Of a stretch of 64,000 nucleotides of DNA, positions 7,574 through 16,967 are shown one piece after another. How positions within the stretch are numbered: the stretch's first letter is position 1; each line of letters opens with the position of its first letter. Both the position numbers and the translations under genes were made by a program. The notes under the pieces were generated by a model. It saw nothing but the letters and a program-made list of their open reading frames with translations, was not told where the DNA came from and searched no databases. The stretch is from CBDATB01 sp965199745 (lineage in GTDB: Bacteria; Bacteroidota; Bacteroidia; Cytophagales; Flammeovirgaceae), in NCBI GenBank assembly GCA_965199745.1, contig CBDATB010000015.1:248001-312000 (forward strand), written 5' to 3'.

Positions 7574-9874
7574 CTACGCTGGCTCCCTATCGAAAACTCT
7601 CAATAAGGCGGGAAGGAGTGTTAGGTTAGTGAGCATAGCTAGCAACAAAGTAAAAGAAGATAAAGCACCTAAAGCAACTGTACCACCAAAATCAGAAAAG
7701 GTGAATATAACAAACCCGCTGAATAAAACAATAGAAGTATATAGCATGCTCATGCCTGTTTGTTGTAAGCTAATCCGGATGGCATCTGCAGTCCGATAGC
7801 TGTTGGCTACTAATTCTTGTTTATATTTAGCAAGAAAATGTATAGAGTCGTCCACAGATATGCCAAAAGCAATACTAAATACTAATACTGTACTGGGTTT
7901 GAGTGGTACTTCCAGAAAACCCATTACGCCTGCAGTAGCGAGCAGAGGCACAAAGTTAGGAATAAGCGAAATAATAACTATGCGTACGTTTTTAAACAAG
8001 AACCCCATCACTGCGGCAATTAAGGCAAAAGCAATAAACATGGTTGTTTTCAAATTGTTAATTAAATAGTAATTACTTTTGCTAAATATAATAGTTGTGC
8101 CAGTAACGTTAGCTGCCATCTTGCTACCTATGAGTATGTCATCTATCCGCGGGCGAATTTCTTGATTGACTAATGTATTTATTTTTTCTGACCCCAAATC
8201 AGCTACCTGCATAGATACCCTAAGATATTGCTCGGTGGAATCGATAAATGAATCTGTTAAAGGATTTTCGGTATCAGAATTTTTTAAATACCTGTAAATA
8301 AAAGGCCTCTCTCGACTGCTGGGCAGCTTAAAGCTGTATTCATTGTAATTATTGTATGCTTGGTTTGCCGATTTAATGAAGGTGGCAAAAGAAAGTGGTG
8401 CCGTTACTTCTGGCAATTCGCTAAGATATTCTTCTATTTTATCGACTTTTTTAAGTGCCGAAGACTTTCTGATGCCTTTTGGCTTGCCTGTGTTGATAAT
8501 AATTTCAAGCGGCATAATCCCTCCGAAGTTTTCTTCAAAAAGCACTAGGTCTTTCATAACTGCCGTTTCTTTGGGTAAGTCATCAACCATATAGGTGAGT
8601 GCTTTTAACTGCATACTACCGATAAAGGCAAGACCAGATAATAACACACTAATAGCAAAAATCCAGTTGCTTCGTTTGTTGATGAGCATTTGAAACTGAT
8701 TGATGAGATAATTGGTCGGTTTAAAATGTAGGTGGCGAGTATGCCTTTCTTTAGGGCTGGGCAAATACAAAAATATACTGGGGATGAAGATGATACTAAT
8801 AAAGAAAGTTGAAATAATACTGATAGTAGCCACGATACCAAATTCTTGTAACATACGAATATCTGTAAAAACCAACACAAAAAAACCGATGGCGGTGGTC
8901 GAGTTGGTCAGCATAGTAATAACTCCAATTTTTCTTATGGTTCGGTAAATTGCTTCTCTTTTGTTTCGAGTAGCCATGAACTCTTGGTGATATCTATTTA
9001 GCAGGTAAATACAATTTGGAATGCTAATAACTACCAGAATGGTTTGTAGTAGTGCAATAAATACCGTTATTTTAAAGCCTAATAGAAAAACGATTCCTTT
9101 CAACCACAGTAGCATAATACCGACTAGCAAGAGGGGAAAAAATGCAGTTGAAAAAGAGCGAAAAAACAGATACATAACTAAAATAGTCATAACAATTGAG
9201 AAAGCCAGGAACATATAAGCCTCGCTTTTTACCCAGCTATCCATAAAGGAGCGTACAAAAGGTAAGCCCGCATAATGAATCTTGATATTGGTATCGAAGC
9301 TAAAACGTCTGCCCAAAGCAACAATGCGTTTGACTACTTTTTGCCGTTTTGAAGAATTCAGGTAGTCGTCATCTATGCTGACAATCATCAACATAGCACC
9401 GTTATTTTTGTTGATGAGGCGATTTTCATATATTTTTACTTTGTTTATGAATAATAGAATACTGTCTAAATGATATTGTGTGTGTGGTATATGCTCAAAT
9501 AGCTTTTTACTTTCAAATTTTTTCGCTTCTTTATTCGCATATAAATATAGCATGTTGGCTAAAGATACCACCCGGGTAACTCCCTCTATTTTATTAATAT
9601 CATCGGTTAGTTCACTTAACTTTCTAAAGTTTTTCAGGCGATAAACACTGCTGTCTCTCATGAAGATTGCCATCATATTGCCATCTTCGCCGAAAGTATT
9701 CTGGAACTTGCGAAAATATATTATTTCGGGATCGTGTTCAGGGACAGTTTTTAATATTTCATAAGTCCATTTGGCATACTGCCCCACGTAAGCCATAAAG
9801 GCCGTAAGGGCTACTAAGGTAACGAGCAGGTAAAGGCGATACTTAATAATAAAGTTTGCTATTTTATGCCACAT
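7574..9874 (-). CDS. RND-superfamily exporter (MMPL/SSD type)
   Basis: A 766-residue integral membrane protein with two similar halves. Each half has one transmembrane helix, a large periplasmic domain and a five-helix bundle. The first bundle contains FLALLQTILVVISIPNCIYLLNRYHQEFMA-like sequence followed by TNSTTAIGFF. The second repeats it as SIAFGISVDDSIHFLAKYKQE, which carries the conserved acidic pair of the proton relay. This is the MMPL/hydrophobe-exporter branch rather than the AcrB branch, so likely cargoes are lipids, hopanoids or other hydrophobic compounds; the real cargo is unknown. It starts 3 bp after the ribH stop and is almost certainly read from the ribH promoter. Confidence 0.88.
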   Translation of the reverse strand: MWHKIANFIIKYRLYLLVTLVALTAFMAYVGQYAKWTYEILKTVPEHDPEIIYFRKFQNTFGEDGNMMAIFMRDSSVYRLKNFRKLSELTDDINKIEGVTRVVSLANMLYLYANKEAKKFESKKLFEHIPHTQYHLDSILLFINKVKIYENRLINKNNGAMLMIVSIDDDYLNSSKRQKVVKRIVALGRRFSFDTNIKIHYAGLPFVRSFMDSWVKSEAYMFLAFSIVMTILVMYLFFRSFSTAFFPLLLVGIMLLWLKGIVFLLGFKITVFIALLQTILVVISIPNCIYLLNRYHQEFMATRNKREAIYRTIRKIGVITMLTNSTTAIGFFVLVFTDIRMLQEFGIVATISIISTFFISIIFIPSIFLYLPSPKERHTRHLHFKPTNYLINQFQMLINKRSNWIFAISVLLSGLAFIGSMQLKALTYMVDDLPKETAVMKDLVLFEENFGGIMPLEIIINTGKPKGIRKSSALKKVDKIEEYLSELPEVTAPLSFATFIKSANQAYNNYNEYSFKLPSSRERPFIYRYLKNSDTENPLTDSFIDSTEQYLRVSMQVADLGSEKINTLVNQEIRPRIDDILIGSKMAANVTGTTIIFSKSNYYLINNLKTTMFIAFALIAAVMGFLFKNVRIVIISLIPNFVPLLATAGVMGFLEVPLKPSTVLVFSIAFGISVDDSIHFLAKYKQELVANSYRTADAIRISLQQTGMSMLYTSIVLFSGFVIFTFSDFGGTVALGALSSFTLLLAMLTNLTLLPALLRVFDREPA

Positions 9875-9877
9875 AAT

Positions 9878-10369
9878 TTAGTAGGAGGAGTACTTGTTTA
9901 GTATCATTTTTATAGCAGCGATAGCCGCTTCTGTGCCTTTATTGCCGTATTTTCCGCCCGACCTGTCAAATGCTTCCTGGTACGTGTTGGGTGTTAATAC
10001 GCCAAAAATTACGGGCTTTTCTTGTTGTAAAGAAACTTTTGTAAGCCCGTGTGCTACTGCTTGGCAAATAAAATCAAAATGTTTTGTTTCTCCTTGTATC
10101 ACACAGCCTATACAGATAAAGGCATGTACTCTGACGATCGATGCTAACTGTTGTACTCCCGAAGGTAACTCAAAAGCACCGGGTACAAGCAATGACCCAA
10201 TATTTCTTTTTGGCACACCTTCTTTCACCAAAGTATTATAAGCTTCGTGGTAAAGTCTACTAGTAATTTCTTTATGATATTCAGATACAACAATACCAAT
10301 TTGCATGTTTGGGATGTGTGTTTTAACTGAGGAAGGGTAATCACTTAAATTTTTAACACGGTTTTTCAT
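9878..10369 (-). CDS. ribH: 6,7-dimethyl-8-ribityllumazine synthase
   Basis: RibH condenses 5-amino-6-ribitylaminouracil with dihydroxybutanone phosphate, the penultimate step of riboflavin synthesis. IGIVVSEYH, VPGAFELPSGVQ and GCVIQGETKHFDFI are the classic ligand-binding motifs, and LTPNTYQEAFDRSGGKYGNKG completes the site. The length of 163 residues is normal, with a short basic N-terminal extension before IGIVV. It leads a two-gene operon with the RND exporter (3-bp gap) and has a good promoter match upstream. Confidence 0.96.
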   Translation of the reverse strand: MKNRVKNLSDYPSSVKTHIPNMQIGIVVSEYHKEITSRLYHEAYNTLVKEGVPKRNIGSLLVPGAFELPSGVQQLASIVRVHAFICIGCVIQGETKHFDFICQAVAHGLTKVSLQQEKPVIFGVLTPNTYQEAFDRSGGKYGNKGTEAAIAAIKMILNKYSSY

Positions 10370-10429
10370 TGCATTTATTCTTTAATTTTGTGCGTTTTGG
10401 TAAATAATCAACAGTCTTGGCTTACTTTG

Positions 10430-10461
10430 CAAAAGTACAAATTCTTTTATTTTCACTACAA
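10430..10461 (-). promoter_or_regulatory. Putative promoter of ribH and the exporter
   Basis: On the minus strand TTG is followed after 21 bases by TACTTTTG, matching the Bacteroidota TTG / TAnnTTTG promoter. It lies 60-90 bp upstream of the ribH ATG. On the other strand a TAACTTTG box at 10483-10490 could serve porZ, but no TTG stands at the right distance from it. Confidence 0.5.
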
Positions 10462-10515
10462 CGATAAAATAGCAATATTGCTTAACTTTGTTGAATTATA
10501 ATACTTTAATAACTC

Positions 10516-12762
10516 ATGAGGTGTGTTTATCTTTTATTTTTTTATAGTTTTTGCTTTGCCGATATTGCTCAACAAGATGTTCCTCTCGGCACTTGGCGCT
10601 CACACCTGACCTACCATGACGCACGTAAAATTACTATAGCTGATAATATTATTTATTGTTCTTCGGGCAATGGTTTATTTACTCTTGATATATCTGAAGG
10701 CCTACTGCAAACTATTACTAAAATAGATGGACTCAGCGATGTGCGTATCACAGATTTGTACTACCACCGAGAATTTCAAACACTGATTATTACCTATGAG
10801 ACTGGAAATATTGATTTGATTAAACCCGAGCAAGTCGTTAATATTCGCTCTATCCTGAATGCTCCCATCAATAATAAAAAAATTAACAGTATTTTCGTAG
10901 ATGGTTCTTTTGTCTATTTATCGACAGATTTTGGCTTGGTCAGACTCGATATTGTCAATGAGCAAATACGAGAAACCTATACCAATATTGCACCCGGTGG
11001 TACACCAGTACGCGTTGCGCAAGCTGCTGTGCTAGGGGATAGTATTTTTCTGGCTACAAATATTGGCTTATTACGAGCTTCTTTAGACCCAAGCGTTAAC
11101 TTATTAGATTTTGCTAACTGGCAGCTAACTACGGTTAATAATGCACCAATTAGCCATATAGCTGCATTGGGCAGTAAACTATTTTTTACCATTGACGATG
11201 ATAGTCTTTATCACTACTTTGATCATCAGATAGAAGGGTTAGCGATAGCACCTTCTAAAAATTATCGTAACTTAGAGGCAGCAACAGAGCAATTAATACT
11301 TAGCACTGTAGACACTATCTATTGCATTAATAGCGATTTATCATATACTACCATTTCGGGTTTGCCCTTTCCTAACGATGTAATTTTTTTGGACATGCAA
11401 AATATATGGGTAGCAGACGAGGCTTCGGGTTTAGTCAATATTAATAATGGCGAGAGGCAAGCTTATTTCCCTTCCGGTGTATATGACCAGTCGGTATTTC
11501 GCTTGGCGTATTTCCAAAATAAGCTCTTGGCAATTTCGGGTGGCTATAATTTATCAAACTACACTGCGCAAAATAACCTCAGTGGTTTTTATGTTTTTGA
11601 AAATGGTGTATGGACGAACTACACAGCTGAAGATAATGAAATTAACGCTAGGGTAATTCCTACACTCTCCGATTTGAATACGGTTGCTTTGGGCATGGAC
11701 ACTACTGTCTACATAGGCTCTTTTCAGGATGGTTTACTAGCTTGGAATACGATAAGTAACACCTTTGACTCTTTGATAAATATACCTTTGAGCAGCAATA
11801 CTGCCAACACAGCACGCGTAAGTGGCTTGGCTTTTGATGCTGAAGGAAATTTGTGGGTAAGTAACCACGGCGTAAGTTCCGGACAAAGTGCCATTCACCG
11901 CCTAGAACGCTCTACCAATATATGGACTTCATTCTCTTTTAACGGAGTGAATAATCCATTAGATATCCTCATCGACGCTTTCGATTATAAATGGCTTAGA
12001 TTGAGTCCCAACTTAGGCGGTGGCATTTTCGTTTTTGACAATGACGGCAGGCAAAGAATGCTTTCTGAAGCAGCCGGACAGGGAGTCTTGCCAGACAATA
12101 ATGTATACAGCATGGCAATAGATAATGATAATGTTGTATGGTTAGGCACAGGTGCAGGATTAATTACATTTTTTAATGCAAATGACATACTTGAAGGCAC
12201 ACCCGTGGAAGGAATATTACCTCGTTTTGAAGGACGACCTCTATTGAATGATGAAAAAATTACTGCCATAGCTGTAGATGGAGGCAACAGAAAGTGGATA
12301 GGATCCGAAAACGGCGTTTGGCTTTTTAGTGCTGATGGCTCAGAACAAATTCTGCACTTTACGGAAGAAAATAGCCCCTTAATTGCTAATACCATTATCG
12401 ATATCGAGGTACACGAACTGACTGGCGAAGTATTTTTTGCCACCAACAAAGGCATTGTTTCTTATCGTGGCACAGCAACAACAGGAGCAAATAATTATGC
12501 CACAGTAAAAGTTTTTCCCAATCCTGTTTATCCCGGTTTTAGTGGCTTAGTAAGTATTTCGGGTCTAATAGCAGGCTCTGAAGTTAAAATAACAGATATA
12601 TCAGGACAACTTATCTGGCAGACTTTTTCGGAGGGTGGCACCGCTACGTGGAATGTGAGAGATTATAATGGAAGACGGGCAAAAACTGGTATTTACCTCA
12701 TTTTTTTATCTACTACCGATGGCAGAACAGGTTTAGTAGCTAAAATTGCTGTTTTGGAGTAA
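10516..12762 (+). CDS. porZ: PorZ-like T9SS component with two-component-regulator-type propellers
   Basis: PorZ is a surface part of the type IX secretion machinery, linked in Porphyromonas to attachment of cargo to A-LPS. The 748-residue chain has a signal peptide, then the family opening VPLGTWRSHLTYHDARKI. Beta-propeller blades follow in the style NLWVSNHG..., VVWLGTGAGL and RKWIGSENGVWLF. The last 80 residues are a T9SS type A sorting domain (VKVFPNPVYPG ... KTGIYLIFL). The start is the first ATG, with the propeller intact. It is transcribed divergently from ribH. The family call is firm; the role in this organism is by homology only. Confidence 0.88.
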   Translation: MRCVYLLFFYSFCFADIAQQDVPLGTWRSHLTYHDARKITIADNIIYCSSGNGLFTLDISEGLLQTITKIDGLSDVRITDLYYHREFQTLIITYETGNIDLIKPEQVVNIRSILNAPINNKKINSIFVDGSFVYLSTDFGLVRLDIVNEQIRETYTNIAPGGTPVRVAQAAVLGDSIFLATNIGLLRASLDPSVNLLDFANWQLTTVNNAPISHIAALGSKLFFTIDDDSLYHYFDHQIEGLAIAPSKNYRNLEAATEQLILSTVDTIYCINSDLSYTTISGLPFPNDVIFLDMQNIWVADEASGLVNINNGERQAYFPSGVYDQSVFRLAYFQNKLLAISGGYNLSNYTAQNNLSGFYVFENGVWTNYTAEDNEINARVIPTLSDLNTVALGMDTTVYIGSFQDGLLAWNTISNTFDSLINIPLSSNTANTARVSGLAFDAEGNLWVSNHGVSSGQSAIHRLERSTNIWTSFSFNGVNNPLDILIDAFDYKWLRLSPNLGGGIFVFDNDGRQRMLSEAAGQGVLPDNNVYSMAIDNDNVVWLGTGAGLITFFNANDILEGTPVEGILPRFEGRPLLNDEKITAIAVDGGNRKWIGSENGVWLFSADGSEQILHFTEENSPLIANTIIDIEVHELTGEVFFATNKGIVSYRGTATTGANNYATVKVFPNPVYPGFSGLVSISGLIAGSEVKITDISGQLIWQTFSEGGTATWNVRDYNGRRAKTGIYLIFLSTTDGRTGLVAKIAVLE

Positions 12763-12818
12763 AAAATTACTCTTTAATCTTAGACCATTTATTTCTTAGT
12801 AATGCCAAGCAAGACTCA

Positions 12819-12849
12819 CAAAAGCATATATGGCTTATATCTGCTTTTG
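12819..12849 (+). terminator. Hairpin downstream of porZ
   Basis: CAAAAGCATATAT pairs with ATATCTGCTTTTG over 13 bp with one mismatch around a GGCTT loop, 57 bp after the porZ stop. There is no long U tract, so it may block antisense reading from either side: porZ ends to the left and the methylase relic ends to the right. Confidence 0.45.
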
Positions 12850-12923
12850 TATTGATGAACAATATAGAACTAAAGACACGCTACGGTTATATGTGCAGGC
12901 ACTATCCTAAAATTGATAAAATA

Positions 12924-14690
12924 TCAATAATCAAAAATAGTTTTCTTTATATTAAATGATAATTTAGAAATCCCAAAATTTTCAATAAAAGATTTGGCGT
13001 AGGATTTCCAATTATTTTGATAATCTCTTGAAATATTATTTATATAAAACTCCATATCTTTTGAATTTAAAGCATTTTGAAGTTCTTTTAAATCTCCTTT
13101 ATATTTTATACAATAACCAGCATAAAAAGTAGTTTCTTCATTTTCATTAATTATAAAATTAGGTCTTAAATTCATAGAAGAAGTTAAAATTTTGCTTCCA
13201 AATGTATTGTCTAATCCGTGGTTTCTTCCAAAAGTATAAAAACAAATTGGGTTTGATTTTCCCTTATCTCTTTTGTCTAATTCTTTTTTAATTTCTAAAA
13301 AATATTTATAAGTTAAAGGAAATCTCTTTTTTAATTTTTCTTCTTTTATTATTTGATTTTTTCCGTTTATTTTTTCATATGGAAAAATAACATATCTTTC
13401 TTGATTTTCATTTTCATTTTTTAAAACTATGCGAAGATTTTTTAATGCATTCGTAAATCTTTGTTGGTATAAATTGATGTCAATAACGCCATTTTTGATT
13501 GTAATTTCGGCATTGTAATTTGGAGTGTATTTTGAATCAATATTTTTGGGCCAATTAAGCCAAATAGAAGATAAATCTAAATATTGAACTAAACTACCAT
13601 ATGGTGGATCTGTCATTATAAAATCAATAGATTTTTCAGGTAAATAATCGGTTATTGTATTAATATCTACAATGCCATATTTTAAGTCAAATCCGCTTAA
13701 TTTATCTTTGTTTTTAAGACTTTCACGAACTTTTAAAGTTTTTGGAATTTTTCCTACATATTACTCTACATCTTTTAGACAACTCTCTACTGACTGTTTA
13801 CCAAGACAACTTCCTTGAAAAACAAACAATGGATTCATTTCCATTTTTCTGCTTGCACATATATATGCTGATCTTCCCCAACTTGTTGAAAATGGTCTGT
13901 TGGCACTTGCTCTTCTTGGGACACTCATTTTAGTTGTTAAATGTAGTGTCTGAATAAAACCAAATAGTAATTGAATTTGAAGGTCTTTGTCTTCAATATT
14001 TTTTATTAAATCATATATTTTAGAAAGAACGTATAGGTTTCTTCTTGTTCAAAGGTTTGAAAAATTGTTTCCACCAACGCAATTAATAAAATTCGCATTA
14101 AATGATGGTGAGTTTATAAAAGGTTCATCAGGAAACCAAGTACTTATTTCAATTTTGGATTGCTCTTTAGCTAATTTTTCATCACTACTGTTTGGTTCAG
14201 CTACGTAACGAAATTTTCTTTGAGTAGGTCGTCCGTTTGTTTCTTCAAAAATTTCAGAATCAGTATAATTAATTCCTATTTCATATAATTCATTATCTCC
14301 CCATTTAAAACTTTGAACAATAGCTCTTTCGTTTATTTTTCTCGAATCGGTTGAATAGTATTTTAGAAAAATTTTGTCATTTTTTAGTTTTTCAACTATT
14401 TTCTCAACAGCAGTCTTAAATTTTTCGAGGTTGAATTTTGAAGAAAAAACTTCAATAATAAAAGATGTCAAAGGGTTTAAATCAAATGCAATTGCTTTTC
14501 TATTTGCCTTAACTGCTTCAAAACCACTAATTGCACTGCCGGAAAAAGGATCTAAATATATACCATCTTCTGGAGTACAATTTTCAATATATTCTCTCCA
14601 GATATTGCGAGGATTTTTTCCCCAATACTTCATTGCAGTATATATTGGTGGACGCGTGTCCTCTACGCGTGCAAAATTAATATCTGTCAT
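12924..14690 (-). pseudogene. DNA methyltransferase (N6-adenine or N4-cytosine), broken by two in-frame stops
   Basis: Reading the minus strand from 14690 down to 12924 keeps a single frame for 588 codons, interrupted only by a TGA at 14049-14051 and a TAA at 13761-13763. There is no frameshift. Both parts of the enzyme are present. The SAM-binding motif I is LDPFSGSAISGFEAV near residue 50, and the catalytic motif IV is TDPPYGSL near residue 360, so the order is I then IV with a long insert. The TGA falls in FSNL(stop)TRRNLYVLSKIYDL, where Trp would be expected. The sequence is very rich in AAA and ATT codons, which suggests horizontal origin. The ATG overlaps the stop of the XRE gene (TAATG), so the two were one operon. 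No restriction nuclease is visible on either side. A sequencing error at two sites cannot be excluded. Confidence 0.85.
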
Positions 14691-14878
14691 TATAGTTTTA
14701 ATTTTCCTTTTTTGATAAATTTTGCAAGCTTTTCAAGGTTTGTAAAAGGGAATTTTTTACGACCGTTCTCAATTTTACTTATATCAGTCATTATTATTCC
14801 AATTTTTTGACCAAATTCACTTTGATTCAGACCTTTTTTTTCGCGTTCTTTTCTTAAAAACTCACCAAATGTTGCCAT
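14690..14878 (-). CDS. XRE-family helix-turn-helix regulator (R-M controller-like)
   Basis: A 62-residue protein that is almost entirely one Cro/C1-type HTH: FLRKEREKKGLNQSEFGQKIG, then MTDISKIENGRKKFPFTNLEKLAKFI. Size and position match controller (C) proteins of restriction-modification systems, which bind their own upstream operator. It is intact, and the stop TAA overlaps the methylase ATG as TAATG. A perfect inverted repeat lies about 22 bp upstream of its start, consistent with autoregulation. With the methylase broken and no nuclease nearby, it is now an orphan. The controller role is inference; the HTH fold is clear. Confidence 0.8.
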   Translation of the reverse strand: MATFGEFLRKEREKKGLNQSEFGQKIGIIMTDISKIENGRKKFPFTNLEKLAKFIKKGKLKL

Positions 14879-14885
14879 TTTTAGA

Positions 14886-14919
14886 CTTGCTATTTATTAA
14901 CTTGCTAATATTTAGCAAG
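14886..14919 (-). promoter_or_regulatory. Operator of the XRE controller
   Basis: CTTGCTAA-tat-TTAGCAAG at 14901-14919 is a perfect 8-bp inverted repeat with a 3-base spacer. A further half-site CTTGCTA lies at 14886-14892, making a direct repeat of period 15 (ACTTGCTA at 14885 and 14900). The array begins 8 bp upstream of the HTH start codon, as expected for the tandem operator of a C-protein type regulator. Confidence 0.6.
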
Positions 14920-15285
14920 AATAGTAAACTAATTCAGATATCAAAACTTATTTTTCGATAAGTGTTTGGAAAAGACAAGCTCTTTTTATTTTGTGAGGCA
15001 CGAGCAAAATGAAATGTGCTTGACTGTGCGGATGGCTTTTCAGAGCTTGTGTACAACTTTTTTTAAAGCAATTAAAAAACTATTTTTTAATGTCATATTG
15101 TTTTGTTTTATTTTTATAAAAAAACAGATGCATCGCTTAGCTTTGAGGAAAGCTATGAAATCTGAAAGCACCGTTGCTTTAGCACAGGTCGGTATTCCGT
15201 TGGCAATGAAAATACAAGTATACCTTGACCTAATAAGATCATATTGAAAGCATAACTATATTATTTACTTGAAAAAACTACATTT
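14920..15285. other. Gap between the R-M relic and the O-methyltransferase; no convincing gene
   Basis: I see no recognisable gene here. An open frame of 93 codons from a TTG at 14966 has a low-complexity Phe/Ile stretch and no ribosome-binding site, and I do not call it. A small hairpin AGCTTT-gagg-AAAGCT lies at about 15139-15154. The gap may contain one border of the acquired R-M segment. Confidence 0.4.
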
Positions 15286-15924
15286 ATGGACGTTCTCAGC
15301 ACTGAAATCACTGCTTATATTGAACAGCATACCACACAAGAAAATGAATTATTAAATAAACTTTATAAAGAAACCTATTTGAAAGTACCTCAGCCTAATA
15401 TGATTTCGGGGATGTTGCAAGGCAGGCTGTTAAGCCTTTTATCTAAAATGATGAACCCAAAGGCTATTTTAGAAATAGGTACTTATACTGGTTATGCCAC
15501 TATTTGCCTGGCGCAAGGACTCAGTGCTGAAGGAAAAATCGTTACGATAGATATTAATGAAGAATTACAAGAAATGGTTGGCAGATATGTGCGTGAAGCC
15601 GGCTTGGAAAGTAAATTCGTGCAGCATATTGGTCATGCAGTAGATATTATCCCACAACTCGATATGGTTTTTGACATAGTATTTATTGATGCTGATAAAA
15701 AAAATTACAGCAATTATTACGATCTTTGTTTCGATAAAGTCAGGCCAGGAGGTATTATTTTAGCTGACAATGTGTTCTGGGATTTGAAAGTAATAGATGA
15801 ACGGGTGAAGGATATAAATACAGAATCCTTACGCGCATTTAGTAGAAAAATACAGGCAGACCCACGCGTAGAAAATACTATCTTACCCGTGAGAGATGGT
15901 TTGTCTTTAATTAGAAAAAAATGA
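15286..15924 (+). CDS. SAM-dependent O-methyltransferase, caffeoyl-CoA OMT family
   Basis: A 212-residue class I methyltransferase of the small cation-dependent OMT family. Motif I is ILEIGTYTGYATICLA. The metal/acceptor region is FIDADKKNYSNYYDLC, followed by GGIILADNVFWDLKV, which contains the conserved metal-binding Asp/Asn. The fit to the family is good over the whole length. Bacterial members methylate catechol-like hydroxyls on various small molecules, and the acceptor here is unknown. The stop overlaps the next start (ATGA), so it is translationally coupled to the LuxE-like gene; the two products may act in one pathway. Confidence 0.9.
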   Translation: MDVLSTEITAYIEQHTTQENELLNKLYKETYLKVPQPNMISGMLQGRLLSLLSKMMNPKAILEIGTYTGYATICLAQGLSAEGKIVTIDINEELQEMVGRYVREAGLESKFVQHIGHAVDIIPQLDMVFDIVFIDADKKNYSNYYDLCFDKVRPGGIILADNVFWDLKVIDERVKDINTESLRAFSRKIQADPRVENTILPVRDGLSLIRKK

Positions 15925-16904
15925 ATGTTAGCAAATTAAAAAAAAATATATTATTATTAGAAGAAGCATATTTTGAAGACATAGCATTAAAAATATTTCG
16001 TTTTCAGGCAGCTCACAACCCCATTTATAAAAAATACATTGACTATCTGCGACTACGAATTGATGATATAAAAAAAATTAGTCAGATCCCTTTTTTACCC
16101 ATCCGTTTTTTTAAAACACAAAAAGTACTCTGTAAAGGTCTTCAAGCGACAAGAGTTTTTGAAAGCAGCGGCACGACAGGGTCGGAAAGAAGTAGCCACT
16201 ATATTGCCGATGAGTTTTTTTACCGAGCAGTAAGCGAACAAATTTTCAAATCTTTCTACGGTCCTTTAGCTGACTATCATATTTTTGCTTTGCTGCCTTC
16301 CTATCTCGAAAGATCTAATGCTTCTCTAGTGTATATGACAGAGTATTTTATGCGTAAAAGTACTCAGCCATCGGGTTTCTATTTGAATAATACTGATGAT
16401 TTATTAAAGCAACTACAAGTGCTTGCCAATACCAATAAAAAAGTATTATTAATAGGAGTTACCTTTGCTTTGTTGGATTTGGCAGCATCAGATAATATTA
16501 ACCTATCACACGTAATAGTAATGGAAACGGGAGGTATGAAAGGACGGAAAAAACAAATGATTCGCCAAGAAGTACATGAAATACTAAAGAAAAAACTAAA
16601 CGTAACAAATATTCATGCAGAATATGGCATGACCGAAATACTCTCTCAATGTTACTCTTTAGGAGATGAAATATTTTATCCACCCCCTTGGTGTAAAGTA
16701 TTATTACGAGAAATAAATGACCCATTTAGTGTCAGCCAAAAAAACCAGCGCGGAGGTATTAATATCATTGATTTAGCAAATATTGATAGTTGCTCGTTCA
16801 TTGCCACCCAAGATATTGGGATTCACTGCAATGGAAGAGGCTTTAAGGTAGTTGGCAGGTTCGACTATGCTGACTTGAGAGGATGTAACTTAATGGTAGC
16901 TTAG
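15921..16904 (+). CDS. LuxE-like acyl-protein synthetase / acyltransferase
   Basis: LuxE enzymes activate a fatty acid as acyl-AMP and pass it to a Cys and then to a LuxC-type reductase. The adenylate loop is SSGTTGSERSSHYI near residue 83. METGGMKGRKKQMIRQE and EYGMTEILSQCYS follow, and the chain ends in GRFDYADLRGCNLMV, where the C-terminal Cys fits the acyl-carrier residue of LuxE. The length of 327 residues is close to the Bacteroidota forms. The start overlaps the O-methyltransferase stop. A LuxC homologue lies at 58.4 kb, but no luxA/luxB or luxD is visible in this window, so bioluminescence is not implied. Confidence 0.85.
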   Translation: MNVSKLKKNILLLEEAYFEDIALKIFRFQAAHNPIYKKYIDYLRLRIDDIKKISQIPFLPIRFFKTQKVLCKGLQATRVFESSGTTGSERSSHYIADEFFYRAVSEQIFKSFYGPLADYHIFALLPSYLERSNASLVYMTEYFMRKSTQPSGFYLNNTDDLLKQLQVLANTNKKVLLIGVTFALLDLAASDNINLSHVIVMETGGMKGRKKQMIRQEVHEILKKKLNVTNIHAEYGMTEILSQCYSLGDEIFYPPPWCKVLLREINDPFSVSQKNQRGGINIIDLANIDSCSFIATQDIGIHCNGRGFKVVGRFDYADLRGCNLMVA

Positions 16905-16967
16905 ATAAGCTATTTTGAATATATCCTAAAATAAAACTAAAAATAACACACTGCTAAATAGTCAGCT

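Noticed and set aside
12924..14690. Use of TGA as a sense codon (recoded genetic code) to explain the methylase TGA
   Set aside because: TGA is a normal stop for other genes here (for example the O-methyltransferase at 15924), and a TAA also interrupts the frame.
14966..15247. 93-codon plus-strand frame
   Set aside because: Starts at TTG without a ribosome-binding site, biased composition, and no family resemblance.
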